Part shown: positions 63,371 to 64,000 of the stretch, one piece after another | How positions within the stretch are numbered: position 1 is the stretch's first letter | How the letters are laid out: every line of letters starts with the position of its first letter | Assembly (NCBI GenBank): GCA_030847615.1 | Contig: JAUMIR010000002.1 | Coordinates: 117,746,309 to 117,810,308, forward strand | Direction of reading: 5' to 3' | Length of the DNA stretch: 64,000 nucleotides | Source of the DNA: Gambelia wislizenii | Taxonomy: Eukaryota > Chordata > Lepidosauria > Squamata > Crotaphytidae | Translations under genes and position numbers: made by a program | The notes under the pieces: generated by a model | What the model saw: the letters and a program-made list of their open reading frames with translations, nothing else | What the model was told of the DNA's origin: nothing | Database searches by the model: none

Positions 63371-64000
63371 CTTCATCTTTCCCGAAGGGAGGATGGAGTC
63401 TCACTATACATGTTTTTTCAGTGCCATCAGATGTAAACAAAAGTTCAGACCTTTATATGTGTCAGTTTAACTATTTTATCAGTTTTCAGTTCCCAATTGT
63501 AATAGATGTTCTATTCTTTTAGTTGTGGACTAGGTTTCTCAAACGCTCACTGTCTGTCAAGGGAATCAGGAAAAAGGACAGTTGGATTTTACTTAAGGCA
63601 CAGGTCCCTGTGTCAGGATTCAGGAATTCAGAATGAGCATACTGACCACAAATTCAGTACAGCCTGTCAGGTTCAGGTATATATCATGAGTGATACCCAG
63701 GTTGAACTACAGCATCTGGCCACAGGTTACAGGATTACAGGATTAGTTAGGCCAGCTTGACTGAGCAAACCTAGGATCTGTCTGAGTCATGATATCAAAA
63801 GGGACCTGTCCTATTTCTGGGTCAGACAGGCTAATTTTCTGGACACACCTTTTGTTGACAATGATGGTTTTGAGCATCTACTGACTATGGGGTGAAACAA
63901 CATCTGTTTTGTTTTGGTAAAATTCACTGACATTTAACTCAATTCATGTATCACACAAACAGTTATCAACATGCAGAGCTTCAGCTTTCTTTTCAACAAA
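63371..64000 (-). other. Probable 3' interior of the provirus, cut by window edge
   Basis: If the LTR and polypurine tract are read correctly, this is the interior just upstream of the 3' LTR. I see no long reading frame in it, so it is either untranslated or decayed env/3' region. Confidence 0.35.

Overview
This window looks like intergenic DNA from a squamate reptile, most likely a lizard. The call rests on the repeats: BovB-type RTE LINEs, tRNA-headed SINEs ending in the BovB 3' tail (Sauria-SINE type), a 5S-rRNA-headed SINE of the same group, CR1 LINEs ending in the ATTCTATG octamer, several L2 LINEs, Tigger/pogo and hAT-like MITEs, and a GATA/GACA microsatellite. I found no convincing host protein-coding exon, tRNA gene or rRNA gene. 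Every long open reading frame is either transposon-derived or an accident of a GC-rich or palindromic repeat.

Layout. 1-15 kb: mostly non-repetitive DNA with small MITEs (775-1206, 5931-6219, 6681-7038), SINE scraps and CR1 3' tips. 15-23 kb: three 5'-truncated copies of one non-LTR family with (GA)n tails, an L2 LINE with a 567-codon open frame that has lost its reverse transcriptase YADD box, small MITEs and a 5S-headed SINE. 23-31.7 kb: a palindromic repeat, a composite MITE, three TA-flanked Tigger-like MITEs (two with GC-rich minisatellite cores), and an L2 tail broken by a Tigger and a solo LTR. 31.7-45 kb: an L2 tail, a perfect solo LTR with 5-bp target duplication, a second related LTR, tRNA-SINEs, a further (GA)n-tailed copy, and stretches of unique AT-rich sequence that could be conserved noncoding DNA. 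45-48 kb: a reverse-strand CR1 split by a 1-kb hAT-like element that contains a 430-bp inverted repeat.

49.8-57 kb is the most instructive segment. A BovB LINE on the + strand has been split three times: by a 3-kb CR1 (50693-53696), by a 351-bp palindrome with a 3-bp target duplication (55276-55626) and by a 679-bp Tigger-like MITE with TA duplication (56178-56856). The interrupted BovB frame can be read across each junction, so insertion sites are known almost to the base. 57-64 kb: unique sequence, a probable solo LTR (59640-60211), SINEs, a hAT MITE hit by a CR1 tip, and at the right edge an endogenous-retrovirus LTR with an adjacent polypurine tract, reverse strand, lying against a CR1 and running out of the window.

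No gene set here works together as a host pathway. What the window records is the relative age of insertions. All family names come from motif recognition by eye, and most boundaries of degenerate copies are approximate.
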